Assembly (NCBI GenBank): GCA_020746105.1
Contig: CM036626.1
Location: 13,720,001-13,784,000, forward strand
Reading direction: 5' to 3'
Source: Trogon surrucura
Lineage: Eukaryota > Chordata > Aves > Trogoniformes > Trogonidae
Length of the DNA stretch: 64,000 bases
This document shows, one piece after another, positions 49,201-55,766 of the stretch; the stretch's first letter is position 1, and each line of letters begins with the position of its first letter. Below the pieces are notes generated by a model. That model worked only from the letters and a program-made list of their open reading frames with translations. It did not search any database and was not told the DNA's origin. The position numbers and the translations under genes were made by a program.

Positions 49201-52161
49201 AAACCTTTCAAAGTCATAAATGCACCAAAAATGGCTGCAGGCATTTTAATTAAGGAGAAATCCTCCTCAGATGTCAAACTCCACATTTATTTCTCCAGGC
49301 TTCCAATTTTCTAAACTGAAGATGGATAAAGCTATTTTTATCTCAGTTTTCTTTGTTTGTTTTTTTTTCTTTTCTAATGTGAAGAAAGTGCTTATTCGTT
49401 TTTAAATAAACAATTAAGTCATGTCTGTCTTCTCAGAATAAATCAAGTCTTGCAATGTGTTTGGAAGAAAGGAAGGTGTATCTTAATTGTGTTTAAGGTT
49501 GACAGAATTCTCAAGCTTGTGAAAATTGTTCACGTTACAAAGAAGCTTTAATTTCTGTGAAAAAACAAACGAAGGTCGTACTCAATTATCTGTTCTATTA
49601 GGAAAGTGTTCCTCTCTATAGTTCCTGATGAACAAAGACTTTGTCTCTTCAGGCGACCTGACAAGGAGTCCAAACTGCTGTCTTTAAATACTTTGTGATC
49701 AAAATTCTTGATCAACTCTTTAGCTTAGTAATTCTGGGCTTTAAAGTCATGGACGTCTTTTTGAACAGATTGAGGTGTAATTTCCCTCATGTCCTTTAAT
49801 CACTCTTCACTTACCCACTGCAGCAACAGGCCCTGCTGTGTTTCATGAGGCTTCTGCCACATGTTCCCTTCTTCTGTCGTCATTTACCACCGAGCAGAAC
49901 GGCTCACAACTGGGAGCCAGCTGCCATTCCGTCAGTGAGATTTCCTTTTTACTTACTCGCTAGTTTGAAAAAAAAACCCACCCCAAAATGAAACAAAACA
50001 AAAAAACCCCACCAAACTAGCAGGGTTCTATGGCTCTTCACATTTCCTAGAACTAAGCCAGGATGGTCACAGAGGGGAGATGGGCAGACTAACACTACGA
50101 TCACCTAACTCTTGCTTCTTTAACAAAGCAACCTATAAACTTAACACACTGTAAACTAGACCATGTCTTTGTACACCTTCAATCCTGCCATTCACCAAAT
50201 CCTTACGACTCTTTCTCTACTGCTATGGAGCACACTGGGAAGCCCATCCTCCTGGCCCCACAACCCCCGTTACGTGACCCGAGTTAAATCTGTTTCAATC
50301 CTTCAGCTGTGCCAGCAGCGCCCAGCAGCTGGAGCCTAGACAGCGGAACAAGAGAGGCCCTGCCATTCCTGTCTGCCCACGCTGGGAGCATCTTGGCCCC
50401 ACCGGTGCCTCCCCGAAGCCTGCCCCATGGTAAGGAAATGCCCAGTAGGTCTGCTGCGTTAACGCCTGCCGTTGTGCACAGAGAAACTGAGAGCAGCATC
50501 TGAACGCTGACCTTAGCGTTTCACCCCCTCCCCCAAAAAACAACCAGAAACAAAAAAACTAAAGTCTTTCCTGGTCTGCTAGGTTAGCACTGGAAAAAGT
50601 TTTCAAATTTTTTTTCATTTTTTTTCCCCAAAAAAAATCTTCAAATTTTTTGCAGTCCTTATGGTAATATGGACTTGAATATATTTTAGGACTACAGTTA
50701 GGTGCGTGAGTGTTGAATCCTGGCCTGGCTTCTTGCCAAGGACCATCTTAAGCAGTAATTTAAGGTTACAAAGCTATTAAATGACACTTCAAATGTTCCT
50801 TGTTTATGAGCCTGTTGCCTTGCCATGAGATCCTTGATAACTGGGTGGGTGGAAATCTGTCACTGCACTTCTTTTTAGCTTTTTGTGTGTGTGACAGATG
50901 CACTCCACAGTATCTATCAGAAAGGAAGCCCTAGGCTGGAGTGGAGTTGCCAACATCTGGAGCTGTTACCTGGCCTTACAGAGTCTAAAGCTCTTTCGCT
51001 GCAGTGGAGCCACATAAGTGCACATTTCTGATCCTTGTCTCATTCCAGGACACTATTCACTGCACTTTGATGCCTTCCACCACCAGCTCAGCGATGCTCC
51101 TCCGGCACTGCCTGCACGAACGTTGCGCAAGGTAAAAAAGGAAGGGGGAGGAGAGCGGAGAGGGATGTAGAAGGAAAAAAATAAGCTCCTGAAGGAATCC
51201 GCTTCCTCCACTCCCACCAAGTAGCTTTTGAATATAGAAACACTGTCTTTAACATGCTAGTAACTTAAGCACGAGAAGATCTACTGAAAGCTCATAACCT
51301 GTTCCAGAGTTGAATCCTGTAGAAACAACCTGGCATGTTGTAGGCCCTTCTACTTTCCTTCTTTGCATCATATGCTGTGATTTCAGGCACCCTGATTATC
51401 ACCTCAATGACCATTTCATTCAGCTCTGGTGGCGGCAACTGCACTTGTCTGCCCACGAGAGCGGTGCTCCATACAAGTCAGAGGAGTGTGTATATAAACC
51501 AATAATCATTGACATTTTGAACACAAAGCAACTGCACTGTTATTAACATCACTGTGAAAAAAAAACCAAAAAACAGTGCAATGTGGAACAACACATGAGA
51601 TGCAGTGTTGCCTCCTTGGTCAATTTTAACCTGGTTTTGTTTTTCTCCAAACAGTCTCCTCTTCATCCTATCCCTGCATCACCCACCAGTCCACAGTCTG
51701 GTCTAGATGGAAGTAACTCCACTTTATCCGGCAGTGCCAGCAGTGGTGTCTCTTCCTTGAGTGAGAGCAATTTTGGACACTCTTCCGAACCGCCTCCTCG
51801 CACAGACACCATGGATTCTGTCCCCAGCCAGGCCTGGAACACGGATGAAGATCTAGAGACACCCTACCTCCCTGTCAGGTACAGTCTCTCTGAGCCTGAT
51901 GTCCTAGAGTCGCTCAAATCCCAGCCATGCCGAAGCCACTCTGCTCCATCTGGAGTCATTCCTCAGGACACTATGGACCCTCCTGCTCTACCCCCCAAAC
52001 CTTACCACTCCCGGCTGCCAAACATGGAGAACGAGGAGGGGATGATAATTGAAGATGATGACAAACACCGCCCATTGCATCGTAAAGTGTCTCAACCAGT
52101 AAGTGGTGGAAAGGAAGAGCAGGCCAGGGTAGCATGGGAGCATGGCATCAGTGAGCAGTAG
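1020..52161 (+). CDS. DOCK3: DOCK3 (dedicator of cytokinesis 3), C-terminal ~1243 residues, spliced from 30 exons plus a probable cassette exon
   Basis: DOCK3 is an atypical Rac GEF, mainly neuronal, that works at the membrane with ELMO to drive actin remodelling and axon outgrowth (family knowledge). The exons in this span join to one open frame of 3732 nt including stop, with all phases compatible. The order is: helical linker (exons 1-12), DHR-2 catalytic domain (exons 13-23, about 424 residues, from [15 protein letters not shown] to MMRSSLYH), then a Ser/Pro-rich tail (exons 24-31). DOCK3 rather than DOCK4 or DOCK1 is supported by the tail: [41 protein letters not shown], and the terminus [18 protein letters not shown]3-ligand motifs PALPAR and PALPPK are visible. 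The SH3 and DHR-1 domains and the start codon lie upstream of the window. The identity is assigned from remembered family sequence, not from a search. Confidence 0.96.
1213..3048 (+). other. DOCK3 intron, no gene recognised
   Basis: AT-rich intron with a pyrimidine tract (CTCTCTC followed by a long T run) around 2557-2585. Open frames here have no family resemblance. Confidence 0.6.
3049..3176 (+). CDS. DOCK3: DOCK3 window exon 2
   Basis: A 128-nt exon after tctttcag, donor GTAATC. It reads (E)[17 protein letters not shown] to SIIKTSSL and ends in phase 0. The helical, Leu-rich content fits the armadillo-like linker. Confidence 0.95.
3177..4180 (+). other. DOCK3 intron with a short (CA)n repeat
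   Basis: A short dinucleotide repeat of about six CA units lies at 3991-4003. Nothing else is recognised. Confidence 0.6.
4181..4327 (+). CDS. DOCK3: DOCK3 window exon 3
   Basis: A 147-nt, 49-codon exon after cttcctgtag. It encodes [19 protein letters not shown] to [13 protein letters not shown]. The donor is ACT|GTTAGT, which has T at -1 and T at +3. It is the only GT here that joins to GEYVSCLLS in the next exon without loss. Confidence 0.92.
5610..5790 (+). mobile_element. Degraded MIR-like (CORE-SINE) fragment
   Basis: The order of short matches follows the MIR core and tail: cttggacagattgcttaac, ttctctgtgctttgctttc, then atgtagaatgggggagc. The copy is strongly diverged, as expected for a very old amniote SINE inside intron 3-4. 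Identification is by eye. Confidence 0.45.
6412..6510 (+). CDS. DOCK3: DOCK3 window exon 4
   Basis: A 99-nt, 33-codon exon after tcaacag, donor GTAGAG. It encodes [14 protein letters not shown] to NFQSKDELK, is phase 0 at both ends, and continues the linker helices. Confidence 0.95.
8181..8235 (+). repeat. 55-bp direct repeat, copy A (upstream of exon 5)
   Basis: The element runs from TGTCACATTTATGACA to ATTAATTAAATG. It matches copy B at 8847-8901 at 49 of 55 positions by my count. Both copies keep a small inverted repeat, TGTCA-N6-TGACA, at the 5' end and a TTAATTAA palindrome at the 3' end. Confidence 0.75.
8589..8683 (+). CDS. DOCK3: DOCK3 window exon 5
   Basis: A 95-nt exon after tgtaatag with a consensus donor GTAAGT. 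It encodes [16 protein letters not shown] to VMRLLTS and ends with AA, completed to Asn by the next exon. It lies between the two copies of a 55-bp direct repeat (8181 and 8847). Confidence 0.95.
8847..8901 (+). repeat. 55-bp direct repeat, copy B (downstream of exon 5)
   Basis: Second copy, 666 bp after copy A. It begins TGTCAAATTTGTGACA and ends ATTAATTAAATG. Window exon 5 lies between the copies and is not itself duplicated. Confidence 0.75.
10049..10124 (+). CDS. DOCK3: DOCK3 window exon 6
   Basis: A 76-nt exon after gactacag, donor GTAAGA. It reads (N)[15 protein letters not shown] to TETDFDFK and ends in phase 0. Confidence 0.95.
10951..11051 (+). CDS. DOCK3: DOCK3 window exon 7
   Basis: A 101-nt exon after tgtgtcacag, donor GTAAGA. 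It encodes [17 protein letters not shown] to AKRKKILD plus AA of a split Lys codon. Confidence 0.95.
11329..11387 (+). CDS. DOCK3: DOCK3 window exon 8
   Basis: A short 59-nt exon after cctttcag, donor GTACGT. It encodes (K)[19 protein letters not shown] and ends on the first base of a Gly codon. It lies only 277 nt past the previous exon. Confidence 0.95.
11876..11960 (-). mobile_element. CR1 LINE 3' fragment (diverged)
   Basis: In + orientation it reads like the reverse complement of a CR1 3' end: ttatagaactatttgggttg, then gaaaagacacttaaaatc and accaagtccaccgctaaa. It lies in the intron between exons 8 and 9. Confidence 0.65.
12690..13015 (+). mobile_element. Ancient CR1/L3-like LINE fragment
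   Basis: Diverged blocks follow the order of an old amniote CR1 ORF2 3' region: ttggacagggtgcagagaac, aaaatgccttattataaaa, gacttgatcacagtttctg, agaaggctctccagtttaac, and gctagaccaattcaactgag. It is heavily decayed and much older than the CR1 at 37636. Coordinates are approximate. Confidence 0.55.
13578..13726 (+). CDS. DOCK3: DOCK3 window exon 9
   Basis: A 149-nt exon after tgtacag, donor GTGAAG. It encodes (G)[16 protein letters not shown] to RKNGNFKQ and ends in phase 0. The segment is highly conserved in the DOCK-B group. Confidence 0.95.
15500..15682 (+). mobile_element. tRNA-Ile-headed, CR1-tailed SINE (TguSINE1-like)
   Basis: The head resembles tRNA-Ile(AAT): agagcgtggtgctggtaacg followed by ccaagatcgcgggttcg and the B box GGTTCGATCCC at 15550-15560. 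The A-box/D-arm region is shortened and the anticodon position reads GGT. After about 20 nt the element joins a CR1 3' end (gcctgatctagttgagaggc to ccattctgtgattctatg). That tail closely matches the CR1 at 37636-38357, whose reverse transcriptase family probably mobilised it. SINEs of this build are known from passerine birds. Confidence 0.85.
16493..16578 (+). CDS. DOCK3: DOCK3 window exon 10
   Basis: An 86-nt exon after tcatccag. It encodes [16 protein letters not shown] to YRELFSL plus CT of a split Leu codon. The donor is CT|GTAAGC. Confidence 0.94.
16579..18422 (+). other. DOCK3 intron, no gene recognised
   Basis: AT-rich intron between exons 10 and 11. I see no repeat family or coding exon. 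Confidence 0.55.
18423..18449 (+). CDS. DOCK3: DOCK3 window exon 11 (27-nt microexon)
   Basis: The exon runs from A after ctggagtag to AG before GTAAGT. It is 27 nt, completes Leu, then reads TQLFGPYP and gives AG to the next Ser codon. Its length is a multiple of three and it is followed by an unusually short 118-nt intron, so skipping would keep frame. Confidence 0.92.
18568..18663 (+). CDS. DOCK3: DOCK3 window exon 12
   Basis: A 96-nt exon after ccacacag, donor GTATCT. It encodes (S)[14 protein letters not shown] to MERLLDY plus AG of an Arg codon. It is the end of the linker, leading into DHR-2. Confidence 0.95.
19125..19180 (+). repeat. 28-bp tandem duplication (two units)
   Basis: Units at 19125-19152 and 19153-19180 share the core tcctttgaatttaggctgaa and differ at two positions. 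The high identity suggests a recent local duplication in the intron between exons 12 and 13. Confidence 0.85.
19859..19919 (+). CDS. DOCK3: DOCK3 window exon 13 (start of DHR-2)
   Basis: A 61-nt exon after tttcttag, donor GTAACG. It encodes (R)[20 protein letters not shown]. The CTVNLMNFYK stretch formed with the next exon is the usual N-terminal start of the DHR-2 domain. Confidence 0.95.
20041..20175 (-). mobile_element. CR1 LINE 3' fragment (diverged)
   Basis: In + orientation it reads like a reversed CR1 end: cctggaggtctctggtccaa, caaataggtcaggttcctca, then gggccctgtccagctgagct. It lies about 220 nt upstream of exon 14. Confidence 0.65.
20393..20486 (+). CDS. DOCK3: DOCK3 window exon 14 (DHR-2 lobe A)
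   Basis: A 94-nt exon after atttcacag, donor GTGAGT. It encodes [17 protein letters not shown] to LQAENYT plus G. It forms helical lobe A, which mediates dimerisation in DOCK family structures. Confidence 0.96.
21191..21339 (+). CDS. DOCK3: DOCK3 window exon 15 (DHR-2 lobe A)
   Basis: A 149-nt exon after tttccaacag, donor GTACGC. It encodes (E)[16 protein letters not shown] to IIHYFNKGK and ends in phase 0. It continues the lobe A helices. Confidence 0.96.
21340..26013 (+). other. DOCK3 4.7-kb intron with a GC-richer segment
   Basis: Mostly AT-rich sequence. A clearly GC-richer stretch with scattered CpGs lies at about 22990-23290. I see no coding exon or mobile element. Confidence 0.5.
26014..26100 (+). 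CDS. DOCK3: DOCK3 window exon 16 (DHR-2)
   Basis: An 87-nt, 29-codon exon after ggtttcacag with donor GTAAGT. It encodes [17 protein letters not shown] to YQSLSWIR. A 4.7-kb intron precedes it. Confidence 0.96.
26101..28026 (+). other. DOCK3 intron with C13T8 tract and possible MIR remnant
   Basis: A run of 13 C followed by 8 T lies at 27518-27538. Around 27690-27770 the text gtcaggcaacatagatctta and catctttgccattaattctg is loosely MIR-like, but too diverged to be sure. Nothing else is recognised. Confidence 0.4.
27518..27538 (+). repeat. C13T8 homopyrimidine tract
   Basis: Thirteen C followed by eight T in the intron between exons 16 and 17. Confidence 0.9.
28027..28131 (+). CDS. DOCK3: DOCK3 window exon 17 (DHR-2)
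   Basis: A 105-nt, 35-codon exon after ctccatag with donor GTAAGC. It encodes [16 protein letters not shown] to [11 protein letters not shown]. The [15 protein letters not shown] block is a strong DHR-2 signature at the lobe A/B transition. Confidence 0.97.
28132..31521 (+). other. DOCK3 3.4-kb intron, no gene recognised
   Basis: AT-rich intron between exons 17 and 18. Several short open frames exist on both strands, none with recognisable domains. No repeat family is clear. Confidence 0.5.
31522..31663 (+). CDS. DOCK3: DOCK3 window exon 18 (DHR-2)
   Basis: A 142-nt exon after tctggcag. It encodes [17 protein letters not shown] to SILQCDAQ plus T. The donor used, CAGT|GTATCC, is weak. A better-looking donor (CA|GTGAGA) lies 10 nt downstream but breaks the frame to exon 19. 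Confidence 0.9.
32146..32312 (+). CDS. DOCK3: DOCK3 window exon 19 (DHR-2)
   Basis: A 167-nt exon. It reads (Y)[16 protein letters not shown] to KDKENEFK, donor GTAGAA. Two AG acceptors lie 8 nt apart (gatttacag, atttacag). Only the upstream one restores DAQYLQIYAV with exon 18. It belongs to lobe B. Confidence 0.92.
32842..32928 (+). CDS. DOCK3: DOCK3 window exon 20 (DHR-2)
   Basis: An 87-nt, 29-codon exon after ctttgcag, donor GTAACG. It encodes [17 protein letters not shown] to WFEVERREL and is phase 0 at both ends. Confidence 0.96.
33388..33567 (+). CDS. DOCK3: DOCK3 window exon 21 (DHR-2 lobe C)
   Basis: A 180-nt, 60-codon exon, donor GTAAGC. It encodes [17 protein letters not shown] to [10 protein letters not shown]. 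The acceptor is cttcgag, with an uncommon G at -3. The VSPLENAI block aligns, as I recall, with the DOCK1 ISP triplet needed for Rac exchange. Confidence 0.95.
34546..34629 (+). CDS. DOCK3: DOCK3 window exon 22 (DHR-2 lobe C)
   Basis: An 84-nt, 28-codon exon after ttcctacag, donor GTACTG. It encodes [17 protein letters not shown] to LKELMQEQ. Confidence 0.96.
35110..35340 (+). mobile_element. Degraded MIR-like (CORE-SINE) fragment
   Basis: Blocks in MIR order: caaatcacttaaccgcattt, tttcccatctgtaaaataaa, gataatgcttatctccc, then tatgagaatgtttgaagatt. This matches the conserved core plus 3' end of MIR and is highly diverged. It lies in the intron between exons 22 and 23. Confidence 0.55.
35881..35997 (+). 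CDS. DOCK3: DOCK3 window exon 23 (end of DHR-2)
   Basis: A 117-nt, 39-codon exon after ttcttaacag, donor GTAAGT. It encodes [16 protein letters not shown] to QMMRSSLYH. It closes lobe C. The helical LAVHEKFV segment lies in the part of DHR-2 that contacts nucleotide and GTPase (family knowledge, not mapped residue by residue). Confidence 0.96.
36814..36935 (+). CDS. DOCK3: DOCK3 window exon 24 (start of C-terminal tail)
   Basis: A 122-nt exon after cctttgcag, donor GTACCC. It encodes [16 protein letters not shown] to ESIKLVHRH plus AG. It is Ser/Pro/Thr-rich and likely disordered, after the DHR-2 fold. Confidence 0.95.
37636..38357 (+). mobile_element. 5'-truncated CR1 LINE with ORF2 3' end and 3' UTR
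   Basis: This copy of about 720 bp encodes the C-terminal part of CR1 ORF2. [31 protein letters not shown] and [11 protein letters not shown] are visible, followed in another frame by [14 protein letters not shown] and [15 protein letters not shown]. One base is missing near 37912, shifting the frame, and a stop follows NKLP at about 38196. The tail (gcctgatctagtagagaggc to aggccattctaggattctat) is nearly that of the SINE at 15500. It is a dead copy, fairly young by divergence. Confidence 0.93.
37670..38197 (+). pseudogene. CR1 ORF2 (reverse transcriptase) 3' remnant, frameshifted
   Basis: Coding remnant inside the CR1 copy. The N-terminal endonuclease and the RT catalytic core are absent because of 5' truncation. 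Only the conserved post-RT region remains, broken by a single-base deletion near 37912 and by a stop at about 38196. It is not expected to be functional. Confidence 0.85.
39243..39378 (+). CDS. DOCK3: DOCK3 window exon 25 (tail)
   Basis: A 136-nt exon after tttattccag, donor GTACAG. It encodes (S)[17 protein letters not shown] to TAEEMYHMQ and ends in phase 0. It contains a dense run of Ser codons. Confidence 0.94.
39868..40015 (+). CDS. DOCK3: DOCK3 window exon 26 (tail)
   Basis: A 148-nt exon after tcctgcag, donor GTAAGA. It encodes [16 protein letters not shown] to SAPSSAR plus G. It is Ser-rich and low-complexity, and is followed by a 5.8-kb intron. Confidence 0.95.
40276..40361 (-). mobile_element. 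CR1 LINE 3' end fragment, antisense
   Basis: In + orientation: catagaatcataaaatggct, taggttggaagggacct, then cccctgccatgggcagggac. This is the reverse complement of the same CR1 tail class as 37636-38357. It lies about 260 bp after exon 26. Confidence 0.9.
40362..45800 (+). other. DOCK3 large intron, no gene recognised
   Basis: The remainder of the 5.8-kb intron between exons 26 and 27. AT-rich sequence with short open frames only. No recognisable exon or interspersed repeat. Confidence 0.5.
45801..45919 (+). CDS. DOCK3: DOCK3 window exon 27 (tail)
   Basis: A 119-nt exon after ttgtttacag, donor GTAGCA. It encodes (G)[15 protein letters not shown] to AAIMENGQ and ends in phase 0. The [18 protein letters not shown] block is DOCK3-like. 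Confidence 0.95.
46855..46942 (+). CDS. DOCK3: DOCK3 window exon 28 (tail)
   Basis: An 88-nt exon after ctcctttag, donor GTACTC. It encodes [17 protein letters not shown] to LSVAEK plus G. It can splice in frame to either 50307 (cassette) or 51049. Confidence 0.95.
47640..47831 (-). mobile_element. Ancient CR1/L3-like 3' end fragment
   Basis: In + orientation: aaggccaggaaagaccatcg, caaccctctagtctgaccca, then ttatttaagagcttctaata and agaatccaccactttagcaa. This is the antisense of the 3' end of an old amniote CR1 family, probably the same class as at 12690. Highly diverged. Confidence 0.6.
47832..50306 (+). other. DOCK3 intron remainder before cassette exon
   Basis: AT-rich sequence with an A/C-rich tract at about 49967-50020 (A-run, then cccaccccaaaatg, then further A and C runs). 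Sequence becomes GC-richer just before the probable exon at 50307. No other exon seen. Confidence 0.5.
50307..50429 (+). CDS. DOCK3: Probable DOCK3 cassette exon 29 carrying a PPVPPR SH3-ligand motif
   Basis: A 123-nt interval lies between tttcaatccttcag and a strong donor CATG|GTAAGG. It is open in the DOCK3 frame, enters after one codon base and leaves after one, so it can be included or skipped without frameshift. It would insert 41 residues, (A)[13 protein letters not shown] to [10 protein letters not shown](G), between SVAEK and HYSLHFD. It is clearly GC-richer than the flanking intron, and PPVPPR fits class II PxxPxR. As I remember it, the human canonical protein joins SVAEK directly to GHYSLHF, so this is likely alternative. 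That is an inference from splice sites and coding character only. Confidence 0.75.
51049..51131 (+). CDS. DOCK3: DOCK3 window exon 30 (tail)
   Basis: An 83-nt exon after tcattccag, donor GTAAAA. It encodes (G)[15 protein letters not shown] to LPARTLRK and ends in phase 0. PALPAR matches the PxxPxR SH3-ligand pattern. Confidence 0.95.
51655..52161 (+). CDS. DOCK3: DOCK3 terminal coding exon 31 with stop codon
   Basis: 507 nt of coding sequence after tctccaaacag, ending in TAG at 52159-52161. It encodes [17 protein letters not shown] to AWEHGISEQ (168 residues). It contains a Ser/Gly-rich stretch, an acidic patch ([11 protein letters not shown]), and [11 protein letters not shown]. The PALPPK part fits the Crk-type PxLPxK SH3 ligand seen in DOCK tails. 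The exon continues into the 3' UTR. Confidence 0.97.
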   Translation, partial: SPLHPIPASPTSPQSGLDGSNSTLSGSASSGVSSLSESNFGHSSEPPPRTDTMDSVPSQAWNTDEDLETPYLPVRYSLSEPDVLESLKSQPCRSHSAPSGVIPQDTMDPPALPPKPYHSRLPNMENEEGMIIEDDDKHRPLHRKVSQPVSGGKEEQARVAWEHGISEQ

Positions 52162-54656
52162 GGACAACTCCTGGTAAGCAGCTTGCGTCATCATTCCAAG
52201 TCTGACTACAAACGGGAGAGATAAGGACTCGGAGAACAGCAAACCGACTTTCTACTGCCGCAAGTTTATGTCTGGAGCCCACAAAAGCAATTGGGCCAGC
52301 ACTGGAGGTTGCTGCTTTCCTTTTTAATTTCTTTTTACACCTTTCCGTTACGTTTTTTAACTTTCTGTGCAGTGGACAGTTATTCCTTCTGCAGTTTCTT
52401 AACCACATCATATGGCATGCAAGCCATAGAGACTTGCAGAAGCTGAAAAATATGATTTAAAGTGGAGAGGAAACGGGGGAATGTGGCAAGTTGATTTTCA
52501 AACTGCTTTCCTCCCAGTTGTGAGACGCACATGAGTAGAAGCAGTTGCACTAGGGACATTTCTTTGCTGTACAGAAGTGAAAGCTCATTGCTGAAATCAG
52601 GGATTCTATGAACTGTCAGGCTGGAAGGTGCATGAGCTGCAGGCAGTGGAAATATGGCAATTTAAGAAGAAATTGGCTCTTTTGAGAGCAGGATTGTACA
52701 TATCTGTGCAGTGATCTCCCTGCATTGGTTCATAGGTGCTGAGGCAATCTAACCAGTGCTGATGCACTGATTTCCAAGATACCATTTCCAACAAACTCTG
52801 CCTCCTTTGCTTTTTACGTACTGTTTTGATTTCTTAAATTTTGCTTTCACTGGCTAAACCAACCTGCATTCTCATTGGAATCATACACTATTCATCCGTG
52901 CTACAGAATGAGAGGAGGTTAGTAGCCACTGGAGCTACAACCTAATTGTAGGCCTTTCCCGTGCCCAACTTTGGGCAGGCTGTTGACACCAGCATTTCTA
53001 TTCCAGTCAAAAAAACCACAATGGAATTGAGTTTCTCATGCCACAGCTGGTTGTTGACCCAGCCAGTAAAGAAAAGGTGGCTTCAATGCATCACATCCAA
53101 CAATCCTTGCCTCAGGGCTGAACATCACAATTCTCACCACGTTCCATCACCCAGGAGCTGAGATTCATTCCCTGTTAAGATAAGGTCCTCAGTCCCTCCC
53201 AAAAACTCACTGCAGCTGGTGTGCAGAAAGAATCTCCATCTCTCATGGTAGACAGAGAACACCAAGTCTTGAGAAATGCCCAGTACACAGCGTACACCCT
53301 AGAGTCAGGGATCTTAAAGGCAACCTGTAAAGAAGGAATGTCTATTTCCTCTTTTGCTTCTTTAGAGTGTATAAAGAAGCTTTAAGAGCTGCTTCTTCTC
53401 TCTTCTGGAAGGTTGATTCCTGATTTTTTTTCTCCTTAGGCTGCAATACAGCCTCTGCCCACCTCCATCTTCTTTTATTGACAAGCTCCATGAAGGGCTG
53501 AAGAACATTTAAAAAAAAAAAAAAAAGAAAAAAAACCCAAAACCAAACAACCCACAACTAAAAAACAGGCTATGCAGAGGTGAAGACAGTACAAGTCTAT
53601 GAACACAAAACAAGCCTTTTAATCAGTATTTGCTTAGTTCAGTACATGACAAACCAGGAAAAAAAAAAAATCTGTGGGTAACAGAACCAACATCTGTTCT
53701 TTGGAAAGAACACTAAGAAATCTTTTATTCCTCATATTTTCAAGAAACTTTTAATCAAGAGAGTATCAAATATGTAATGTTTTTAGATAAGCAACTTTCC
53801 TTCCCCCTACCATGCCCACACAGAGTGTAGCCTTCCTTACAACCCTTTGCACCTGCAGATTGCAAAGCACATTCCAGAGGATGGTGACAGGCCACCCTCT
53901 TTCTTACCACTGAAAAAATCTGAAGCACATTCAACCAAGAGACTTACCTCCACCATATAAATTAGTGTCAGAATCAGGAACAGCACTCGACTCTCATGCT
54001 GAATTTTTGCCCTAACTACTCAGTTTCTCATGCTACAGAGAGCATAAAGAAGCAAAAAAGGATATTATAAATCTTTTACAGGTCACCTTTAGCACTACCT
54101 CTAAATACAGTCACTGGGCAGAGTACATTGCTTCTGAACTCTCCTAAAGATGGTCTGTCTGTACAAAGTCCAGACTCAGTGATGGAATAAAGGGGATTTT
54201 TAAGAGGATTTGTTTATTTTCTTTCTCAAGCTCTAGCCCATGCAAAACTCCTAAGTTCTGGATTTGTTTCTTAAATGGCCCATTTGGCTGAAACAACGTC
54301 TCTCTTATTTCCTCTATTTTGTTACTAGCGCAGGCTGCTTGTAATCATTATATCCTCCACAATTAAGACAAAGATAATAAAACCTGGCCCATAGAGGACA
54401 TTTCATCTCTAGCAGGAAGGAGATTTTTTTTTCCGATGCTAGGACCTTCCTAAATGCTAATGAACCAAGGCACATCTTTAATGTAGAATACACATATGAA
54501 AAATCTAACTCAAAATTATATTTCTGATAAAGGTAAGTAAAGGTAATTCCTTAGAAATCAGTGAAGTGTTTTCACATGCTAGTCTCCAGTCTGGCTGAGA
54601 CTCTTCAAGTGAAGTTTTTAAGATAACTAAGTATTCAATTCTATCTTCCTTGCCCT

Positions 54657-54677
54657 CCCCCCCCCCCTTTTTTTTTT
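54657..54677 (+). repeat. C11T10 homopyrimidine tract
   Basis: Eleven C followed by ten T inside the inferred 3' UTR. It resembles the tract at 27518-27538. Confidence 0.9.
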
Positions 54678-55766
54678 GGCAAGAAGAATAAACACAGTAA
54701 ATGTAATGACTTACTGCAGAACAAAACAGCAGGTCTTGCAAACACAACTTTGCAAAACTAAGAATGCAACTAACATGGGACTAAGTCCCAGTCAGCTGGA
54801 AAACCTGCCCACTAGAGCTCTCACCAGTCTCTCAGAACATATCACCCTGCTCTGATTAGAGACATTGTACAACAGCAACAAAACCATTTTGAGAGTCTGA
54901 CATTACTGTGTATTTGTAAGGGACTGAAGATCGTGATGTACACAAATACCTAGTTCATGTCAGGTCCACACAGAGGAGAACAGAATAAATTGCTGAATTT
55001 ACCAAATTTAAGTCTGTTATGGAGTTAAATTTCTGTTGCTGTTCAGATAGGTACCAAGTATCCTGTCTCCCTTTTCAGTGCTTGCCTTAAAGGAGGGACA
55101 GAAGATAAAAAGACTAAGATTTTGTGAATGTTGGAACTAATGCTTCTTGGAACTACTACTTCTCTGAAAGGTGAGGTGTCTTATAGCATAGTACAACTCC
55201 AACATCGAGCTCAGTCCTTGCCCAGGTGGTAGCAACAGCAGTTGTACTTGCCCAGCAGGAGTTGATGATGCCTTGTATAAACCACAGCAACAGGATGTTT
55301 TGAACAGGACCGTGTCATTCTGTACTTAACTCTACTGCAAACTTAATATGTACTTGCCTTCGTTGGATTTTTCTTTGCGTAACACAAGAGCATGTGCATT
55401 CCTGACAAAATTGGTGGAATTCTGCTACAGATCTCTCCATCGTCGCTGTACCTGCTGGCCCCATCTGAAACAAAACTAAGAAGAAACTACAGTAGTAGAA
55501 GAAAAGCAATTAAAACAGTTTCTCTGAATCCTACTTTTTTTTAAGGATTGGGTTGTTTTTATTACTGCTTGCAAGACTAATATTCTTTAACATCTTTTCC
55601 TCCGTTTGGGGTTTTTTTTTTAGCTTAGTTACCCTTTTTTTAGGTAAAGGATATTGCATATCCTTTCTGTGGGAGAATCAGCCAAAACTGGGGAGGCTGG
55701 AGAGAGCCAGAGCCTTTGGGAAACAAATTACATGATTATTAAAAATTTCCTCTGATCATGCTTCTT

